Assembly (NCBI RefSeq): GCF_020551945.1
Contig: NZ_JAJBZH010000007.1
Coordinates: forward strand, 106,051-170,050
DNA length: 64,000 bases
Direction: 5' to 3'
Source: Cellulosimicrobium marinum
Lineage (GTDB): Bacteria > Actinomycetota > Actinomycetes > Actinomycetales > Cellulomonadaceae
Positions 45,478-55,325 of the stretch are shown here, one piece after another. Position numbers and translations under genes: made by a program. Below the pieces are notes generated by a model, which made no database searches, was not told where the DNA came from, and saw only the letters and a list, made by a program, of their open reading frames with translations. Position 1 is the stretch's first letter; each line of letters begins with the position of its first letter.

Positions 45478-45602
45478 TGAACGTCGGCGCGCCCAGGCGC
45501 GCCGGTCCCGTGTGCCCACGGACGGTTCGCACTCGCACGCCGCGGCGTTGCCCGAGTTCCCAAGACGTCCCCGCCGTGACGAGCACGCCAAGACTAGGAG
45601 AG

Positions 45603-45923
45603 ATGAGCAGCAACGTGGTGTACGCGATCGTCAAGGCCGGTGGCCGTCAGGAGAAGGTTTCCGTCGGCGACATCGTCGTGGTGGACCGGGTGTCCGCCGG
45701 GGTCGGTGAGTCCGTGGAGCTGCCCGCTCTCCTGCTCGTGGACGGGGAGAAGGTGACCACCGACGCCGCGAAGCTCGCGAAGGTCAAGGTCACCGCCGAG
45801 GTCGTGCGGGACGAGAAGGGTCCGAAGATCACGATCCTGCGGTACAAGAACAAGACCGGTTACCGCCGTCGCCAGGGTCACCGTCAGCAGCTGACCCGCC
45901 TCAAGGTCACCGGCATCAAGTGA
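45603..45923 (+). CDS. rplU: 50S ribosomal protein L21
   Basis: A 106-residue large-subunit protein: [18 protein letters not shown], then the C-terminal RNA-binding [28 protein letters not shown] 45603 lies only two bases after AGGAG; an in-frame GTG at 45615 gives the more usual [10 protein letters not shown] start, 14 bases after AGGAG. Neither spacing is ideal. First gene of rplU-rpmA. Confidence 0.96.
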   Translation: MSSNVVYAIVKAGGRQEKVSVGDIVVVDRVSAGVGESVELPALLLVDGEKVTTDAAKLAKVKVTAEVVRDEKGPKITILRYKNKTGYRRRQGHRQQLTRLKVTGIK

Positions 45924-46006
45924 TCTTCCGCGGCGCGAGGTAGCCGGGCCACGGCCCGTCCCCGCGTCGTCCGGCACCCTCCCCCTCGTACGAAAGCAGG
46001 TCCGTC

Positions 46007-46264
46007 ATGGCACACAAGAAGGGCGCGAGCTCCTCGCGCAACGGTCGCGACTCGAACGCCCAGCGCCTCGGCGTGAAGCGCTTCGGCGGTCAGGTCGTCA
46101 AGTCGGGCGAGATCATCGTCCGCCAGCGCGGCACGCACTTCCACCCCGGTGACAACGTCGGCCGCGGTGGCGACGACACGCTGTTCGCCCTGACCGCGGG
46201 CGCGGTCCAGTTCGGCACCCGTCGCGGCCGCAAGGTCATCGACGTCGTCGCCGTCGAGGGCTGA
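46007..46264 (+). CDS. rpmA: 50S ribosomal protein L27
   Basis: An 85-residue protein reaching toward the peptidyl-transferase centre. It starts [20 protein letters not shown] and contains [17 protein letters not shown]. There is no N-terminal cleavable extension of the Staphylococcus type. It follows rplU by 83 bases and is ended by a strong hairpin. Confidence 0.98.
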   Translation: MAHKKGASSSRNGRDSNAQRLGVKRFGGQVVKSGEIIVRQRGTHFHPGDNVGRGGDDTLFALTAGAVQFGTRRGRKVIDVVAVEG

Positions 46265-46293
46265 CGCGACGCCGACACCGGCAGACTTTCCCG

Positions 46294-46328
46294 CAGGAGG
46301 GGCGCACCGTGGCGGTGCGCCCCTCCTG
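46294..46328 (+). terminator. rplU-rpmA terminator
   Basis: Perfect 15-base arms (CAGGAGGGGCGCACC and complement) with a 5-base loop lie 30 bases after rpmA and before obgE. A short run of T/C follows, no full T-tract. Confidence 0.8.
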
Positions 46329-46402
46329 CTGTTCCACCCCGGCCCCACCCGGCGGACGACCGCCGCCCCGCGCACCCTGCGCACCTGCGAGAGGATCACC
46401 CC

Positions 46403-47923
46403 ATGGCCACCTTCGTCGATCGCGTCGTGCTCCACGTCTCCGGCGGGAACGGGGGCAACGGCTGCGCGTCGGTGCGCCGCGAGAAGTTCAAGCCCCTCGC
46501 CGGTCCTGACGGGGGCAACGGCGGCGACGGCGGGACCGTGCGCCTCGTCGTCGACCCCCAGACGACGACGCTCCTCGAGTACCACCACTCCCCGCACCGG
46601 CACGCGACGTCCGGCACGCAGGGGATGGGCGACGACCGCGACGGCGCGAACGGCGGCGACCTCGTCCTGCGCGTTCCCGACGGCACCGTCGTCAAGGACA
46701 CGGACGGCACCGTCCTCGCGGACCTCGTCGGCACGGGCGCCGAGTACGTCGTCGCGGAGGGCGGGCGCGGCGGTCTCGGCAACGCGGCCCTGTCGTCACC
46801 GCGCCGCAAGGCACCCGGGTTCGCCCTGCTCGGCGAGCCGGGCGAGGAGCGCGACGTCGTCCTCGAGCTCAAGACCATCGCCGACGTCGCGCTCGTCGGC
46901 TACCCGAGCGCCGGGAAGTCGTCGCTGATCGCCGCGATCTCGGCCGCGAAGCCCAAGATCGCCGACTACCCGTTCACGACGCTCGTGCCGAACCTCGGGG
47001 TCGTGCAGGCCGGCGGCGCGCGGTACACGGTCGCGGACGTCCCCGGGCTCATCCCGGGCGCGAGCGAGGGCAAGGGCCTCGGCCTGGAGTTCCTGCGGCA
47101 CATCGAGCGCACGGCCGTGATCGTGCACGTGCTCGACTGCGCCACGCTCGAACCCGGCCGCGACCCGGTGAGCGACCTCGACGTGCTCGAGGGGGAGCTC
47201 GCCGCGTACGCGGGCGACCTCGAGATCGAGGGCGGGCGCGTGCCGCTCATGGAGCGCCCCCGCATCGTCGTGCTCAACAAGATCGACGTGCCCGAGGCGC
47301 GCGACCTCGCCGACCTCGTCAAGCCCGACCTCGAGGCGCGCGGCCTGCGGGTCTTCGAGATCTCCACCGCGAGCCACGAGGGCCTGCGGCCCCTGACGTA
47401 CGCGCTCGCCGAGATCGTCGCGGCGGCGCGCGCCCAGGCCCCCGCGCCGGAGCCGACGCGCGTCGTGCTGCGGCCGAAGGCGGTCGACGAGGCGGGCTTC
47501 ACCGTCTCGCGCAAGGGCGGCGCGACCGACTACTGGTTCCAGGTGCGCGGCGCGAAGCCTGAGCGCTGGGTGCGTCAGACGGACTTCTCGAATGACGAGG
47601 CCGTCGGCTACCTCGCCGACCGGCTCGCGCGGCTCGGGGTCGAGGAGAAGCTGTTCGCGGCGGGCGCCGTCGCGGGTGACGAGGTCCGCATCGGGACGGA
47701 CGCCAACGCCGTCGTGTTCGACTGGGAGCCGACCCTCATGACCGGTGCCGAGCTCCTCGGCGGACCGCGCGGCTCGGACAACCGTCTGGACGAGCGCCTG
47801 CGCCCGACCCGCTCGGAGAAGCGTCGCGAGCACCACGAGCGCATGGACGCCAAGGCCGAGGCGCGCCGCGAGCTGTGGACCGAGCGCGAGGCCGGCACGT
47901 GGACCGACCCCGACGCCGACTGA
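46403..47923 (+). CDS. obgE: GTPase Obg/CgtA
   Basis: A 506-residue essential GTPase of 50S assembly and stress control. The glycine-rich OBG domain (about 1-158, with [16 protein letters not shown]) precedes the G domain: P-loop GYPSAGKSS near 165, [14 protein letters not shown] near 292. A C-terminal OCT domain (about 345-425, [18 protein letters not shown]) is the actinobacterial/Gram-positive form. ATG with GAGAGG upstream. The L21-L27-Obg order is widely conserved. Confidence 0.97.
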   Translation: MATFVDRVVLHVSGGNGGNGCASVRREKFKPLAGPDGGNGGDGGTVRLVVDPQTTTLLEYHHSPHRHATSGTQGMGDDRDGANGGDLVLRVPDGTVVKDTDGTVLADLVGTGAEYVVAEGGRGGLGNAALSSPRRKAPGFALLGEPGEERDVVLELKTIADVALVGYPSAGKSSLIAAISAAKPKIADYPFTTLVPNLGVVQAGGARYTVADVPGLIPGASEGKGLGLEFLRHIERTAVIVHVLDCATLEPGRDPVSDLDVLEGELAAYAGDLEIEGGRVPLMERPRIVVLNKIDVPEARDLADLVKPDLEARGLRVFEISTASHEGLRPLTYALAEIVAAARAQAPAPEPTRVVLRPKAVDEAGFTVSRKGGATDYWFQVRGAKPERWVRQTDFSNDEAVGYLADRLARLGVEEKLFAAGAVAGDEVRIGTDANAVVFDWEPTLMTGAELLGGPRGSDNRLDERLRPTRSEKRREHHERMDAKAEARRELWTEREAGTWTDPDAD

Positions 47924-48002
47924 GTGCGGTCCCACCCGGTCCCCGCGTCCTGCCACGTGAAATCGGCAGCGCCGCACGGCCCCGGACGGCGATGATGGGG
48001 CG

Positions 48003-49139
48003 GTGAACGCCCTGTCCTCGCGGTCCCAGATCGCCACCGCGCACCGTGTCGTCGTGAAGATCGGCTCCTCCTCGCTCACGGGCCCGGACGGCCACCTCGA
48101 CCTCGCGGCCCTGCGCGCGCTCGTGGACGTCCTCGCGGCACGACGCGCGGCGGGCGGGCAGGTCGTGCTGGTCACGTCGGGCGCGATCGCCGCGGGCATC
48201 GGGCCGCTCGGGCTCTCGGCGCGGCCGCGCGACCTCGCGACCGCGCAGGCGACGGCGTCGGTGGGGCAGGGGATGCTCGTGGCGCGGTACGCGGAGGCGT
48301 TCGCGGCGCACGGCCTGCGGGTGGGACAGGTGCTGCTCACGGCGGAGGACACGGTGCGCCGCGGGCACTACCGCAACGCGCAGCGCTCGCTCGAACGGCT
48401 GCTCGACCTCGGTGTCGTGCCCGTCGTCAACGAGAACGACGCCGTCGCGACCGACGAGATCCGGTTCGGCGACAACGACCGCCTCGCCGCGCTGGTGTCG
48501 CACCTCGTGCGCGCCGACGCCATGGTCCTCCTGACCGACGTCGACGGCCTGTACGACGGGCCGCCGTCGCGTCCCGGCACGCGCCGCATCCCGGAGGTGC
48601 TCTCGCCCGCCGACCTCGCCGGGGTCGAGGTCACGGGGCGGGGGAGCGCGGTCGGCACGGGCGGCATGCTCACCAAGCTCGAGTCCGTGTCCATCGCGAC
48701 GGGCACGGGCATCCCGGTCGTGCTCACGCAGGCGCAGAACGCGGCCGCGGCCCTCGCGGGCGAGCCGGTCGGCACGTGGTTCGCCGCGACGGGGAAGCGG
48801 ACCACGCGCCGTCGGCTCTGGCTCGCCCACGCGGCGCGCACACGCGGGCGGCTCGTCCTGGACGACGGCGCGGTGCGGGCCGTGCAGGGCGGCCGGGCGT
48901 CGCTGCTCCCGGCGGGGGTCACCGCGGTCGAGGGCGAGTTCGACGCGGGCGATCCCGTCGAGCTCGTCGCGCCGGACGGCCGGGTCGTCGCCCGCGGGCT
49001 CGTCGCGTTCGAGTCGCGGGACATCCCGGGCCTGCTCGGCCGTACGACCGGCGCACTGCGCGAGGAGCTGGGGGAGGGGTACGACCGCGAGGTCGTGCAC
49101 CGCGACGACCTCGTCCTCGTGCGCAGGCGCACCCGCTGA
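48003..49139 (+). CDS. proB: Glutamate 5-kinase
   Basis: A 378-residue first enzyme of proline synthesis, phosphorylating glutamate. Amino-acid-kinase domain: VVKIGSSSLTGPDGHLD, TSGAIAAGIGPLGL, NENDAVATDEIRFGDND, TDVDGLYDGPPS. The C-terminal PUA domain is about 280-370. GTG start with GATGAT six bases before it (leaderless pattern). It precedes proA, its pathway partner, by about 80 bases. Confidence 0.96.
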   Translation: MNALSSRSQIATAHRVVVKIGSSSLTGPDGHLDLAALRALVDVLAARRAAGGQVVLVTSGAIAAGIGPLGLSARPRDLATAQATASVGQGMLVARYAEAFAAHGLRVGQVLLTAEDTVRRGHYRNAQRSLERLLDLGVVPVVNENDAVATDEIRFGDNDRLAALVSHLVRADAMVLLTDVDGLYDGPPSRPGTRRIPEVLSPADLAGVEVTGRGSAVGTGGMLTKLESVSIATGTGIPVVLTQAQNAAAALAGEPVGTWFAATGKRTTRRRLWLAHAARTRGRLVLDDGAVRAVQGGRASLLPAGVTAVEGEFDAGDPVELVAPDGRVVARGLVAFESRDIPGLLGRTTGALREELGEGYDREVVHRDDLVLVRRRTR

Positions 49140-49218
49140 CCGGACGCCTCGCGCCGCCCGGCGACCGCCCGCTGGACGGCGCTCCCCGCCGCGCGGCGCG
49201 CGGTCGTAGGCTCGGGAC

Positions 49219-50568
49219 ATGACCACCATCGACGACGCCCGCGTCACCGAGTCCGCCAGCAGCCCCGCGTCCGGGGCCGACGTCGCGGGCCCGGGCCCCG
49301 GGACCGACGTCGCCACCGCGGTGGAGGACGTCGCGCGCCGCGCCAAGACGGCGTCGCGGGTCCTCGCGACCGCGACCCGCGCGACGAAGGACGCGGCGCT
49401 CGAGGCGCTCGCGGACGCGCTCGTGGACGCGGCGGACGAGATCGTCGCCGCGAACGCCCTCGACCTCGAGCGCGGCCGGGCGAACGGCATGGCCGCGGGA
49501 CTGCTCGACCGTCTCGCGCTGACGCCCGACCGCATCGGTGCCATCGCGGACGCGCTGCGCGAGCTCGCGGGCCTGCCCGACCCGGTCGGCGAGGTCGTGC
49601 GCGGGTCGACGCTGCCGAACGGGCTGCGGCTGCGCCAGCTCCGGGTGCCGATGGGCGTCGTCGGGATGATCTACGAGGCGCGCCCGAACGTCACGGTCGA
49701 CGCCGCGGGGCTGGCCCTCAAGAGCGGCAACGCGGTGATCCTGCGCGGCGGTTCGGCGGCCGCGAGCTCGAACGAGGTGATCGTCGGGGTGCTCGCCCGC
49801 GCGCTGGAGGCCCAGGGCCTGCCGGGCGACCTCGTCCAGTCGATCGACGCCCACGGCCGCCCCGGCGCCGTCGCGCTCATGCACGCGCGCGGGCTCGTCG
49901 ACGTCCTCGTGCCGCGCGGCGGCGCCGACCTCATCCGGACGGTCGTGCGCGAGTCGACCGTGCCCGTCATCGAGACCGGCGTGGGCAACGTGCACGTGTA
50001 CGTCGACGCGAGCGCCGACCAGGCCATGGCGCTCGAGATCCTCCTCAACGCGAAGACGCAGCGCGTCGGGGTGTGCAACGCGGCGGAGACGTTGCTCGTC
50101 CACGCCGACGCCGCGGACGACTTCCTCCCGGCGGCGCTTGCCGCGCTGGGGGAGGCGGGCGTCGTCGTGCACGGCGACGACCGGACGGCGGAGCTCGCCC
50201 CGGACGGCGTCGAGGTGCTCCCCGCGACGGACGAGGACTGGGCGACGGAGTACCTCGCGCTGGAGATCGCGGTGCGCGTGGTCGACGACCTCGACGCGGC
50301 GATCGAGCACGTGCGGGCCTGGACGTCGGGGCACACCGAGGCCATCGTCACGCGCGACCTGCGCGCGACGGAGCGGTTCGTGGCCGAGCTCGACTCCGCC
50401 GCGATCATGGTCAACGCGTCCACGCGGTTCACCGACGGCGGCCAGCTCGGCCTCGGCGCCGAGATCGGGATCTCGACCCAGAAGCTCCACGCGCGGGGCC
50501 CGATGGGTCTCGCGGAGCTCACGACGACGAAATGGGTCGTGCACGGCGACGGTCACGTTCGTCCCTGA
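49219..50568 (+). CDS. proA: Gamma-glutamyl phosphate reductase
   Basis: A 449-residue aldehyde-dehydrogenase-superfamily enzyme that reduces glutamyl-5-phosphate to the semialdehyde. The catalytic cysteine lies in [15 protein letters not shown]. Other conserved parts are [22 protein letters not shown] and [21 protein letters not shown] 30-residue Ala/Ser/Gly-rich N-terminal extension precedes the domain. ATG with TAGGCT six bases upstream, suggesting its own leaderless promoter. Confidence 0.96.
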   Translation: MTTIDDARVTESASSPASGADVAGPGPGTDVATAVEDVARRAKTASRVLATATRATKDAALEALADALVDAADEIVAANALDLERGRANGMAAGLLDRLALTPDRIGAIADALRELAGLPDPVGEVVRGSTLPNGLRLRQLRVPMGVVGMIYEARPNVTVDAAGLALKSGNAVILRGGSAAASSNEVIVGVLARALEAQGLPGDLVQSIDAHGRPGAVALMHARGLVDVLVPRGGADLIRTVVRESTVPVIETGVGNVHVYVDASADQAMALEILLNAKTQRVGVCNAAETLLVHADAADDFLPAALAALGEAGVVVHGDDRTAELAPDGVEVLPATDEDWATEYLALEIAVRVVDDLDAAIEHVRAWTSGHTEAIVTRDLRATERFVAELDSAAIMVNASTRFTDGGQLGLGAEIGISTQKLHARGPMGLAELTTTKWVVHGDGHVRP

Positions 50569-50747
50569 CGCCCGGTGCGTCGGAAAGTTCCCGGTACCGT
50601 CCGGACCGGGTGCGCGGGCGGCCGTGAGACACTGGTCGCCGACCGGCGCCCGGCCGGTCGCCCGCGTGCCCCGGCCCGCGGACCCGAACTGCACCGCCCG
50701 GGCCGGTTCCACGCTCCGGCCCGGGGACGACTCTCGAGGAGGACGTC

Positions 50748-50903
50748 GTGATCCCTGCCGTCGTGCTGGCCGCCGAGGAAGGCGCCGAGGCCGCGTCGCA
50801 CCTGCCCATCCCGCCGCTGGCGTACGGTCTGCTCGCCTTCGGCGGGCTCGTCGCGCTCCTGCTCGTCACGTACGCGTTCCGCAGCGTCGGCACGCGCCAC
50901 TGA
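50748..50903 (+). CDS. 51-residue single-pass membrane protein between proA and nadD
   Basis: Begins GTG at 50748 behind GAGGAGGA with ideal spacing and ends TGA at 50901. A short N-terminal segment, HLPIPPLAYG, precedes one transmembrane helix (LLAFGGLVALLLVTYAF) and a basic end (RSVGTRH). Similar mini-membrane proteins are commonly found in this proA-nadD gap in related actinobacteria, as I recall. The function is unknown. Confidence 0.7.
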   Translation: MIPAVVLAAEEGAEAASHLPIPPLAYGLLAFGGLVALLLVTYAFRSVGTRH

Positions 50904-50942
50904 CCCCGGTTCCGAGGGACGACACCGCAGGATGAGCCACCG

Positions 50943-51548
50943 ATGACCGCGCCGACGACCCGGGTGGGGGTGATGGGCGGCACGTTCGACCCGATCCACC
51001 ACGGCCACCTGGTCGCGGCGAGCGAGGCGGCGGCGCGGTTCGACCTCGACGAGGTCGTGTTCGTCCCCACGGGTCGGCCGTCGTTCAAGCAGCACCAGCA
51101 GGTCAGCCCGGCCGAGCACCGCTACCTCATGACGGTGATCGCGACGGCGTCCAACCCGCGGTTCACGGTGAGCCGGGTCGACGTCGACCGGCCCGGGCTC
51201 ACCTTCACGGTGGACACCCTGCGCGAGCTGCGCGACTCGCGGCCCGACGCCGAGCTCTTCTTCATCACCGGCGCCGACGCGATCGAGCAGATCCTGACCT
51301 GGAAGGATGCCGACGAGCTGTGGAAGATGGCACACTTCGTGGCTGTCTCGCGACCGGGACACCGGCTGAGCGTCGACGGGCTGCCGCCCGGCGTGGTCAC
51401 GATGCTCGAGGTGCCGGCGCTCGCGATCTCGTCGACGGACTGCCGTCGACGCGCGCACGCCGGCCAGCCGGTGTGGTACCTGGTGCCGGACGGGGTCGTT
51501 CAGTACATCGCCAAGCACGGTTTGTATCGAGGTCAGCACGATGAGTGA
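50943..51548 (+). CDS. nadD: Nicotinate-nucleotide adenylyltransferase
   Basis: A 201-residue NAD-biosynthesis enzyme. It has [18 protein letters not shown] with the (H/T)xGH motif, [11 protein letters not shown] and the C-terminal ISSTDCRRR (ISSTxxR). The conserved order proA-nadD-rsfS supports the call. Its last eight bases overlap the start of the Pro-rich membrane protein gene. Confidence 0.96.
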   Translation: MTAPTTRVGVMGGTFDPIHHGHLVAASEAAARFDLDEVVFVPTGRPSFKQHQQVSPAEHRYLMTVIATASNPRFTVSRVDVDRPGLTFTVDTLRELRDSRPDAELFFITGADAIEQILTWKDADELWKMAHFVAVSRPGHRLSVDGLPPGVVTMLEVPALAISSTDCRRRAHAGQPVWYLVPDGVVQYIAKHGLYRGQHDE

Positions 51549-52647
51549 CAACGGCAGCAACATGCAGCCCGTCCGCCCGCTCACGCGGCGCGAGATCCGC
51601 GAGCGGGAGCAGGCGGCCGCCGCGCAGCGGGCGGCCGAGCAGGCGACGCCTCCCGGCGCGCCCTCGGGTGGCGCCGCGTGGCCGACCGCCGCGGGCCAGC
51701 GCCCTGCCGCGCCGCCGCCTCCCGCACCGTCCCGTCGGTCGATGCGCGAGTCGACGGGCGCGACCCAGCACCCGGCGCAGCCCACGGTGGTGCGCCCGCC
51801 CGCGGCGTCGGGCGGGATGCGCGGTCTCGACGAGACGGGCCGGCTGACGCCCGTGCAGGAGACCGCGGAGCGCCACACGATCCGGCCCCAGGCCCAGGCC
51901 CAGGCCCCGGCTCCGGCGGTCCCGACCCGGACGAGCTCCCGGACCCCGGCTCCTGGTCCGCGTCCCGCGGCCCCCGGCGCGAGCGGGCCGGTGCGCCCCT
52001 CGACCCCGGCGGGCGACGCGTTCGGCGGGCCGTCGGGACGGACCGTCCCCGGTTCGGCGCCGACCCCGTTCCCGCAGGGAGCCCCGCGGACCGAGAACAC
52101 GCAGCCCCAGCCTCAGCGCATGTCGGCCTTCGCGAGCTCCACGGGCGCGACGACGGCTCCGCGGCCGGACGCCCCGGCACCCTCGCCGTGGGACCAGGGT
52201 CGCCCCGCCGGGCAGGCCGCGCTCGCGCCGGGCCACGCGCCCGAGCCGACGGCCGCCCTCCCGTGGGCGGCGATCACCTCCGGCTCGGCGCCCGAGCCCG
52301 CGGCGTCGCAGCGTGCGGCGTCGAGCGCGTCCCCGTTCCCGCCCGCGGCCGGTGCCGGCCCGGACGGCCCTGCCGCCGCGGGGGGCGACGACCTCTTCCC
52401 GCGGGTCCGCTCGCGCGACGAGGAGGAGGGGGCGGACGAGCACGACGAGACGCCGGAGGAGGTCCGGGGGCCGTCGTACACGTGGCTGCACTACCTCATC
52501 CTCGTGGCGGTGGCGTTCGTCCTCGGGCTCCTCGTGTGGGAGCTCATCTCGCAGGACGACCCCGGCCCCGCGACCGAGGCGCTCGCGCCCGCGACGGTGG
52601 TGACGACCGACCCGGTCGCGCTCGCCGGACCAGACCTCGGCCGCTGA
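51541..52647 (+). CDS. Pro/Ala-rich C-terminally anchored membrane protein
   Basis: A 368-residue protein I cannot assign to a family. A short conserved-looking start ([18 protein letters not shown]) is followed by about 270 disordered Pro/Ala/Thr/Gln-rich residues, an acidic segment and a single transmembrane helix ([19 protein letters not shown]) near residue 325, leaving a short tail. Proteins with a TRREIRERE start and one helix recur in actinobacteria at cell-division or envelope loci, but that link is only inference. The ATG overlaps nadD; 22 bases separate it from rsfS. Confidence 0.78.
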   Translation: MSDNGSNMQPVRPLTRREIREREQAAAAQRAAEQATPPGAPSGGAAWPTAAGQRPAAPPPPAPSRRSMRESTGATQHPAQPTVVRPPAASGGMRGLDETGRLTPVQETAERHTIRPQAQAQAPAPAVPTRTSSRTPAPGPRPAAPGASGPVRPSTPAGDAFGGPSGRTVPGSAPTPFPQGAPRTENTQPQPQRMSAFASSTGATTAPRPDAPAPSPWDQGRPAGQAALAPGHAPEPTAALPWAAITSGSAPEPAASQRAASSASPFPPAAGAGPDGPAAAGGDDLFPRVRSRDEEEGADEHDETPEEVRGPSYTWLHYLILVAVAFVLGLLVWELISQDDPGPATEALAPATVVTTDPVALAGPDLGR

Positions 52648-52669
52648 CCGGCCACGACGAAGGAGACTC

Positions 52670-53110
52670 GTGACTGCTACCGAACGGGCCGTCGAGCTGG
52701 CGGTCGTGGCCGCCCGCGCCGCGTCCGACCGCAAGGCGGAGGAGATCATCGCGCTCGACGTGAGCGAGCAGCTCGTCCTCACGGACGTGTTCCTCATCGC
52801 GTCGGGGACGAACGAGCGGCAGGTCGCCGCCATCGTCGACGCCGTCGAGGAGGCGATGTTCAAGGCCGGCGCGAAGCCCATCCGGCGCGAGGGCAAGCAG
52901 GAGGCCCGCTGGGTGCTCCTCGACTTCGGCGACGTCGTCGTGCACGTGCAGCACGCCGAGGACCGGGTGTACTACGCGCTCGAGCGCCTGTGGAAGGACT
53001 GCCCGGTCGTCGAGCTGCCCGCGGACGCCCGCGGCGGCGACGGGACGGCCGCCGAGGGCGACGACACCGGCGACGGCACGATCCGGCTGGCGGGGGAGCC
53101 GCTCGCGTGA
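52670..53110 (+). CDS. rsfS: Ribosomal silencing factor RsfS
   Basis: A 146-residue protein that binds L14 and blocks subunit joining when nutrients are scarce. Conserved core: LDVSEQLVLTDVFLIASGTNERQV and DFGDVVVHV, followed by YYALERLWKDCP. The C-terminal 25 residues form an acidic extension. GTG start; the stop overlaps the phosphatase gene (GTGA). Confidence 0.96.
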   Translation: MTATERAVELAVVAARAASDRKAEEIIALDVSEQLVLTDVFLIASGTNERQVAAIVDAVEEAMFKAGAKPIRREGKQEARWVLLDFGDVVVHVQHAEDRVYYALERLWKDCPVVELPADARGGDGTAAEGDDTGDGTIRLAGEPLA

Positions 53111-53787
53111 CGGCGGGCACCGTCGTCCTGCTCCGCCACGGCCGCACGGCCTACAACGCCACGATGCGCCTCCAGGGCCAGGTCGACATCCCGCTCGACG
53201 CCGTGGGGCAGTGGCAGGCGGAGGAGGGGGCGAAGGCGCTCGCGAGCGCGCACCGCGCGACCTGCGTCGTGTCCTCCGACCTGGTGCGTGCCGCCGACAC
53301 CGCGCGGGCCTACGCGGGCGCCGTCGGGACGGACGTGGTGCTCGACGCCCGGCTGCGCGAGCGGGGCTTCGGCGAGTGGGAAGGGCTGACGGGCGAGGAG
53401 ATCTCCGCGCGGTGGCCGGACGAGCACGCGGCCTGGCGTCGTGGCGAGGAGCCGACGCGCGCGGGCGCCGAGACCCGGGACGAAGTCGCGGGCCGGATGC
53501 ACGAGGCCGTCACCGAGCACGTCGAGGCGCTCGGCCCCGACGACACGCTCGTCGTGGTCTCGCACGGTGCGGCGATCACGCTCGCCGTCACGGCGATGCT
53601 CGGGCTCGACCCCGCGGGGTGGCGCGGCATGTTCGGACTGCACAACGTCCACTGGTCCCACCTGCACCGTTCCGGGCCGGCGTCGGTGCCGCCGTGGCGT
53701 CTCGTGGCGCACAACGTCGGCGCCGGGTTCCCGCTCGACCACTGGAACGCGGGACCGGATTGGAACTTGGAGCCGGTTTCTGCGTAG
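53107..53787 (+). CDS. Histidine phosphatase family protein (phosphoglycerate mutase-like)
   Basis: A 226-residue phosphatase: catalytic LLRHGRTAYNATMRLQG near the N-terminus, the middle ERGFGEWEGLTGEEI with an acid residue, and VVSHGAAITLAV with the second catalytic His. Genes at this site in actinobacteria are often annotated as phosphoglycerate mutase or glucosyl-3-phosphoglycerate phosphatase; the substrate is uncertain. GTG start overlaps rsfS. TAGACT across the stop codon may be the -10 for the tRNA. Confidence 0.91.
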   Translation: MTAGTVVLLRHGRTAYNATMRLQGQVDIPLDAVGQWQAEEGAKALASAHRATCVVSSDLVRAADTARAYAGAVGTDVVLDARLRERGFGEWEGLTGEEISARWPDEHAAWRRGEEPTRAGAETRDEVAGRMHEAVTEHVEALGPDDTLVVVSHGAAITLAVTAMLGLDPAGWRGMFGLHNVHWSHLHRSGPASVPPWRLVAHNVGAGFPLDHWNAGPDWNLEPVSA

Positions 53788-53853
53788 ACTAGCGACGCTC
53801 CGCAGGACGGGAAACCGCCCGGAAGAGCATCCCACCAGGACTTTCAGGTCCAC

Positions 53854-53926
53854 GGGGCTGTGGCGCAGCTGGTAGCGCACCTGCATGGCATGCAGGGGGT
53901 CAGGGGTTCGAGTCCCCTCAGCTCCA
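53854..53926 (+). tRNA. tRNA-Ala (anticodon GGC)
   Basis: A 73-base cloverleaf: acceptor GGGGCTG pairs with CAGCTCC, including the G3-U70 pair that identifies alanine tRNAs. The anticodon stem CCTGC/GCAGG holds loop ATGGCAT (anticodon GGC, codon GCC), and the T-loop is TTCGAGT. Discriminator A; CCA is not encoded. Codon GCC is abundant in this genome. Confidence 0.95.
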
Positions 53927-53936
53927 CCGATCAGAG

Positions 53937-53974
53937 GCCGCCTCGGACACTTCGGCAGAAGGGTTCGAGGCGGC
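53937..53974 (+). terminator. tRNA-Ala terminator
   Basis: GCCGCCTCG and CGAGGCGGC, with an inner TTC/GAA stem, followed by TTTCGT, begin 11 bases after the tRNA. Confidence 0.65.
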
Positions 53975-54085
53975 TTTCGTCATGGAGTGGGACGGTTCCG
54001 CTCCGCCTGTTCGATCACCTCGTGCGCCGCAGCGACGAGGCGCCGGTCGACCGGTCGCGCCCGGGCCGACCACTACGCTCTGCCC

Positions 54086-54619
54086 ATGGCCAGCGGCACG
54101 ACGGACGAACCGTCGCCCCGTCCGTACCGACCGATCCGGCAGAACTCGCCCCTTGGATGGCTTCTGCGCGCGCTCTCCCGGCCGAGCGCCGGGCAGTTCG
54201 ACCGCGCACTCGGCGCCGATCCTCGGTCGGACCAGCGCCTGGGGCTGCTGCGAAAAGCATCGTCGTCGGCGCGAACCGTCCTGGTCAGCGTAGCCGCCGT
54301 CGGTGTCTTCGTGGCGTTCTTCCGGGGCGGGCGCATCGAGGATGTCGACGGGTGGACCGACGGTGACATGCTCTTTGCCTCGGTCGTCCTGCGGGCGACG
54401 CTGACCTCCGTGGCGCTCTTGCTGCCACTTGCCGTGATCCTTCGTTCGCGCCAGCGCGCGGCTGAGCGCGATCACGATGCGTGGTTGCGCGGTTCCCGCA
54501 CACGGAAGGCGAGCCCGTTCGTCCCCGACCCGAGGTCGCAGCCTCGTCACAGGGACCTTGTCGTGTCGTGCGCGGTCTGCGCGGTGTGCGCCGTCCCGGT
54601 CTGGTCGCTCTTCTGGTGA
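54086..54619 (+). CDS. Hypothetical membrane protein, about three transmembrane segments
   Basis: A 177-residue protein of no family I recognise. A polar N-terminal 65 residues is followed by three hydrophobic segments (ARTVLVSVAAVGVFVAFF, LTSVALLLPLAVIL and the C-terminal VVSCAVCAVCAVPVWSLFW). The start is supported by TACGCT six bases before the ATG. G+C content and codon choice are visibly lower than in the flanks, and it lies just downstream of a tRNA, so it may be acquired DNA. No integrase or attachment repeat is present. Confidence 0.6.
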   Translation: MASGTTDEPSPRPYRPIRQNSPLGWLLRALSRPSAGQFDRALGADPRSDQRLGLLRKASSSARTVLVSVAAVGVFVAFFRGGRIEDVDGWTDGDMLFASVVLRATLTSVALLLPLAVILRSRQRAAERDHDAWLRGSRTRKASPFVPDPRSQPRHRDLVVSCAVCAVCAVPVWSLFW

Positions 54620-54660
54620 GCTGTCCTCCGGCCGGGCGGCGGTGAGGCGCCGGTGTCGGG

Positions 54661-55104
54661 TCAGCCGGCGGCCGTGCGCACGAGCCGGGCGATCCGCTGC
54701 TCGTTCTCGTCGCCGATCCCGGTGAGGGCGTAGGCGGTCGGCCACATGGTCCCGTCGTCGAGCCGCGCGTCGTCGTTGAAGCCGAGCGTGGCGTAGCGGG
54801 TGCCGAACTTCGCGGCGGCCTGGAAGAAGCACACGATCGGGCCGGGCCTGCTGCCCTTCCCGGGGAGCGCCCAGGCGGGCTGCCCGTACCAGGTGCGGGG
54901 GACCAGGTGGGGAGCCTCGGCGCTCACGATCGCGTGGACGCGCTCGGCGATCTCGCGGTCCGCGTCGGGCATCTCGGCGATCTTCGCGAGGACGGCCTGC
55001 TCGCCGTCGGTCGTGGCCTTGAGCTCCTTCGCGCGCTCCTTCATCGCCGCGCGCTCCTCGGCGGTGAACCCGCCGTAGCCCTCCTCGGTGGTGGTCCGCG
55101 TCAT
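54661..55104 (-). CDS. DUF1801/YdhG-like protein
   Basis: A 147-residue soluble protein. It opens with GGFTAEERAAMKERAKELKA, and its domain contains RVHAIVSAEAPHLVPRTWYG, KGSRPGPIVCFFQAAAKFG and RYATLGFNDDARLDDG, a pattern of DUF1801-type (iron-chaperone-like, frataxin-fold) proteins. The true role is unknown. It has a polar Lys/Glu-rich N-terminal helix typical of actinobacterial members. Isolated, with its 5' end facing the MFS gene divergently. Confidence 0.75.
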   Translation of the reverse strand: MTRTTTEEGYGGFTAEERAAMKERAKELKATTDGEQAVLAKIAEMPDADREIAERVHAIVSAEAPHLVPRTWYGQPAWALPGKGSRPGPIVCFFQAAAKFGTRYATLGFNDDARLDDGTMWPTAYALTGIGDENEQRIARLVRTAAG

Positions 55105-55325
55105 CGCTCTCTCCTTCTCCGTGCCCGGACGTGGGTGCCGGGGTCCGACGTTCCCTCGATGCTAGGGAGCGTCCGAGCGCCCCGGCTTCTCGAAAACTGA
55201 CCGATGCGCGCGGTGGTGCGTCGCGTCGTCGGGCCCGGTCCGCGGGGGCTGCGTGGCGCCCCGGCTACGCTGGGGCACGACGTCGCCCGGTCACCTCGCA
55301 CCGGGCAGGACCCGGGAGGAGGCAG

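Noticed and set aside
42360..45563. A minus-strand reading frame of about 1060 codons across the GNAT, 5'-nucleotidase, tdk and pcm genes
   Set aside because: It crosses several well-supported genes and has no recognisable domain.
50640..50665. Terminator hairpin after proA (GACCGGC/GCCGGTC)
   Set aside because: Short stem in extremely G+C-rich DNA where such inverted repeats are expected by chance; not strong enough to list.
53860..54366. Plus-strand reading frame starting within tRNA-Ala
   Set aside because: It reads through the tRNA and terminator hairpin; the 54086 start in another frame has a promoter-like hexamer and membrane segments.
53854..54619. Genomic island integrated at tRNA-Ala
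   Set aside because: No integrase, no duplicated tRNA 3' end and only one odd gene; kept only as a weak compositional note.
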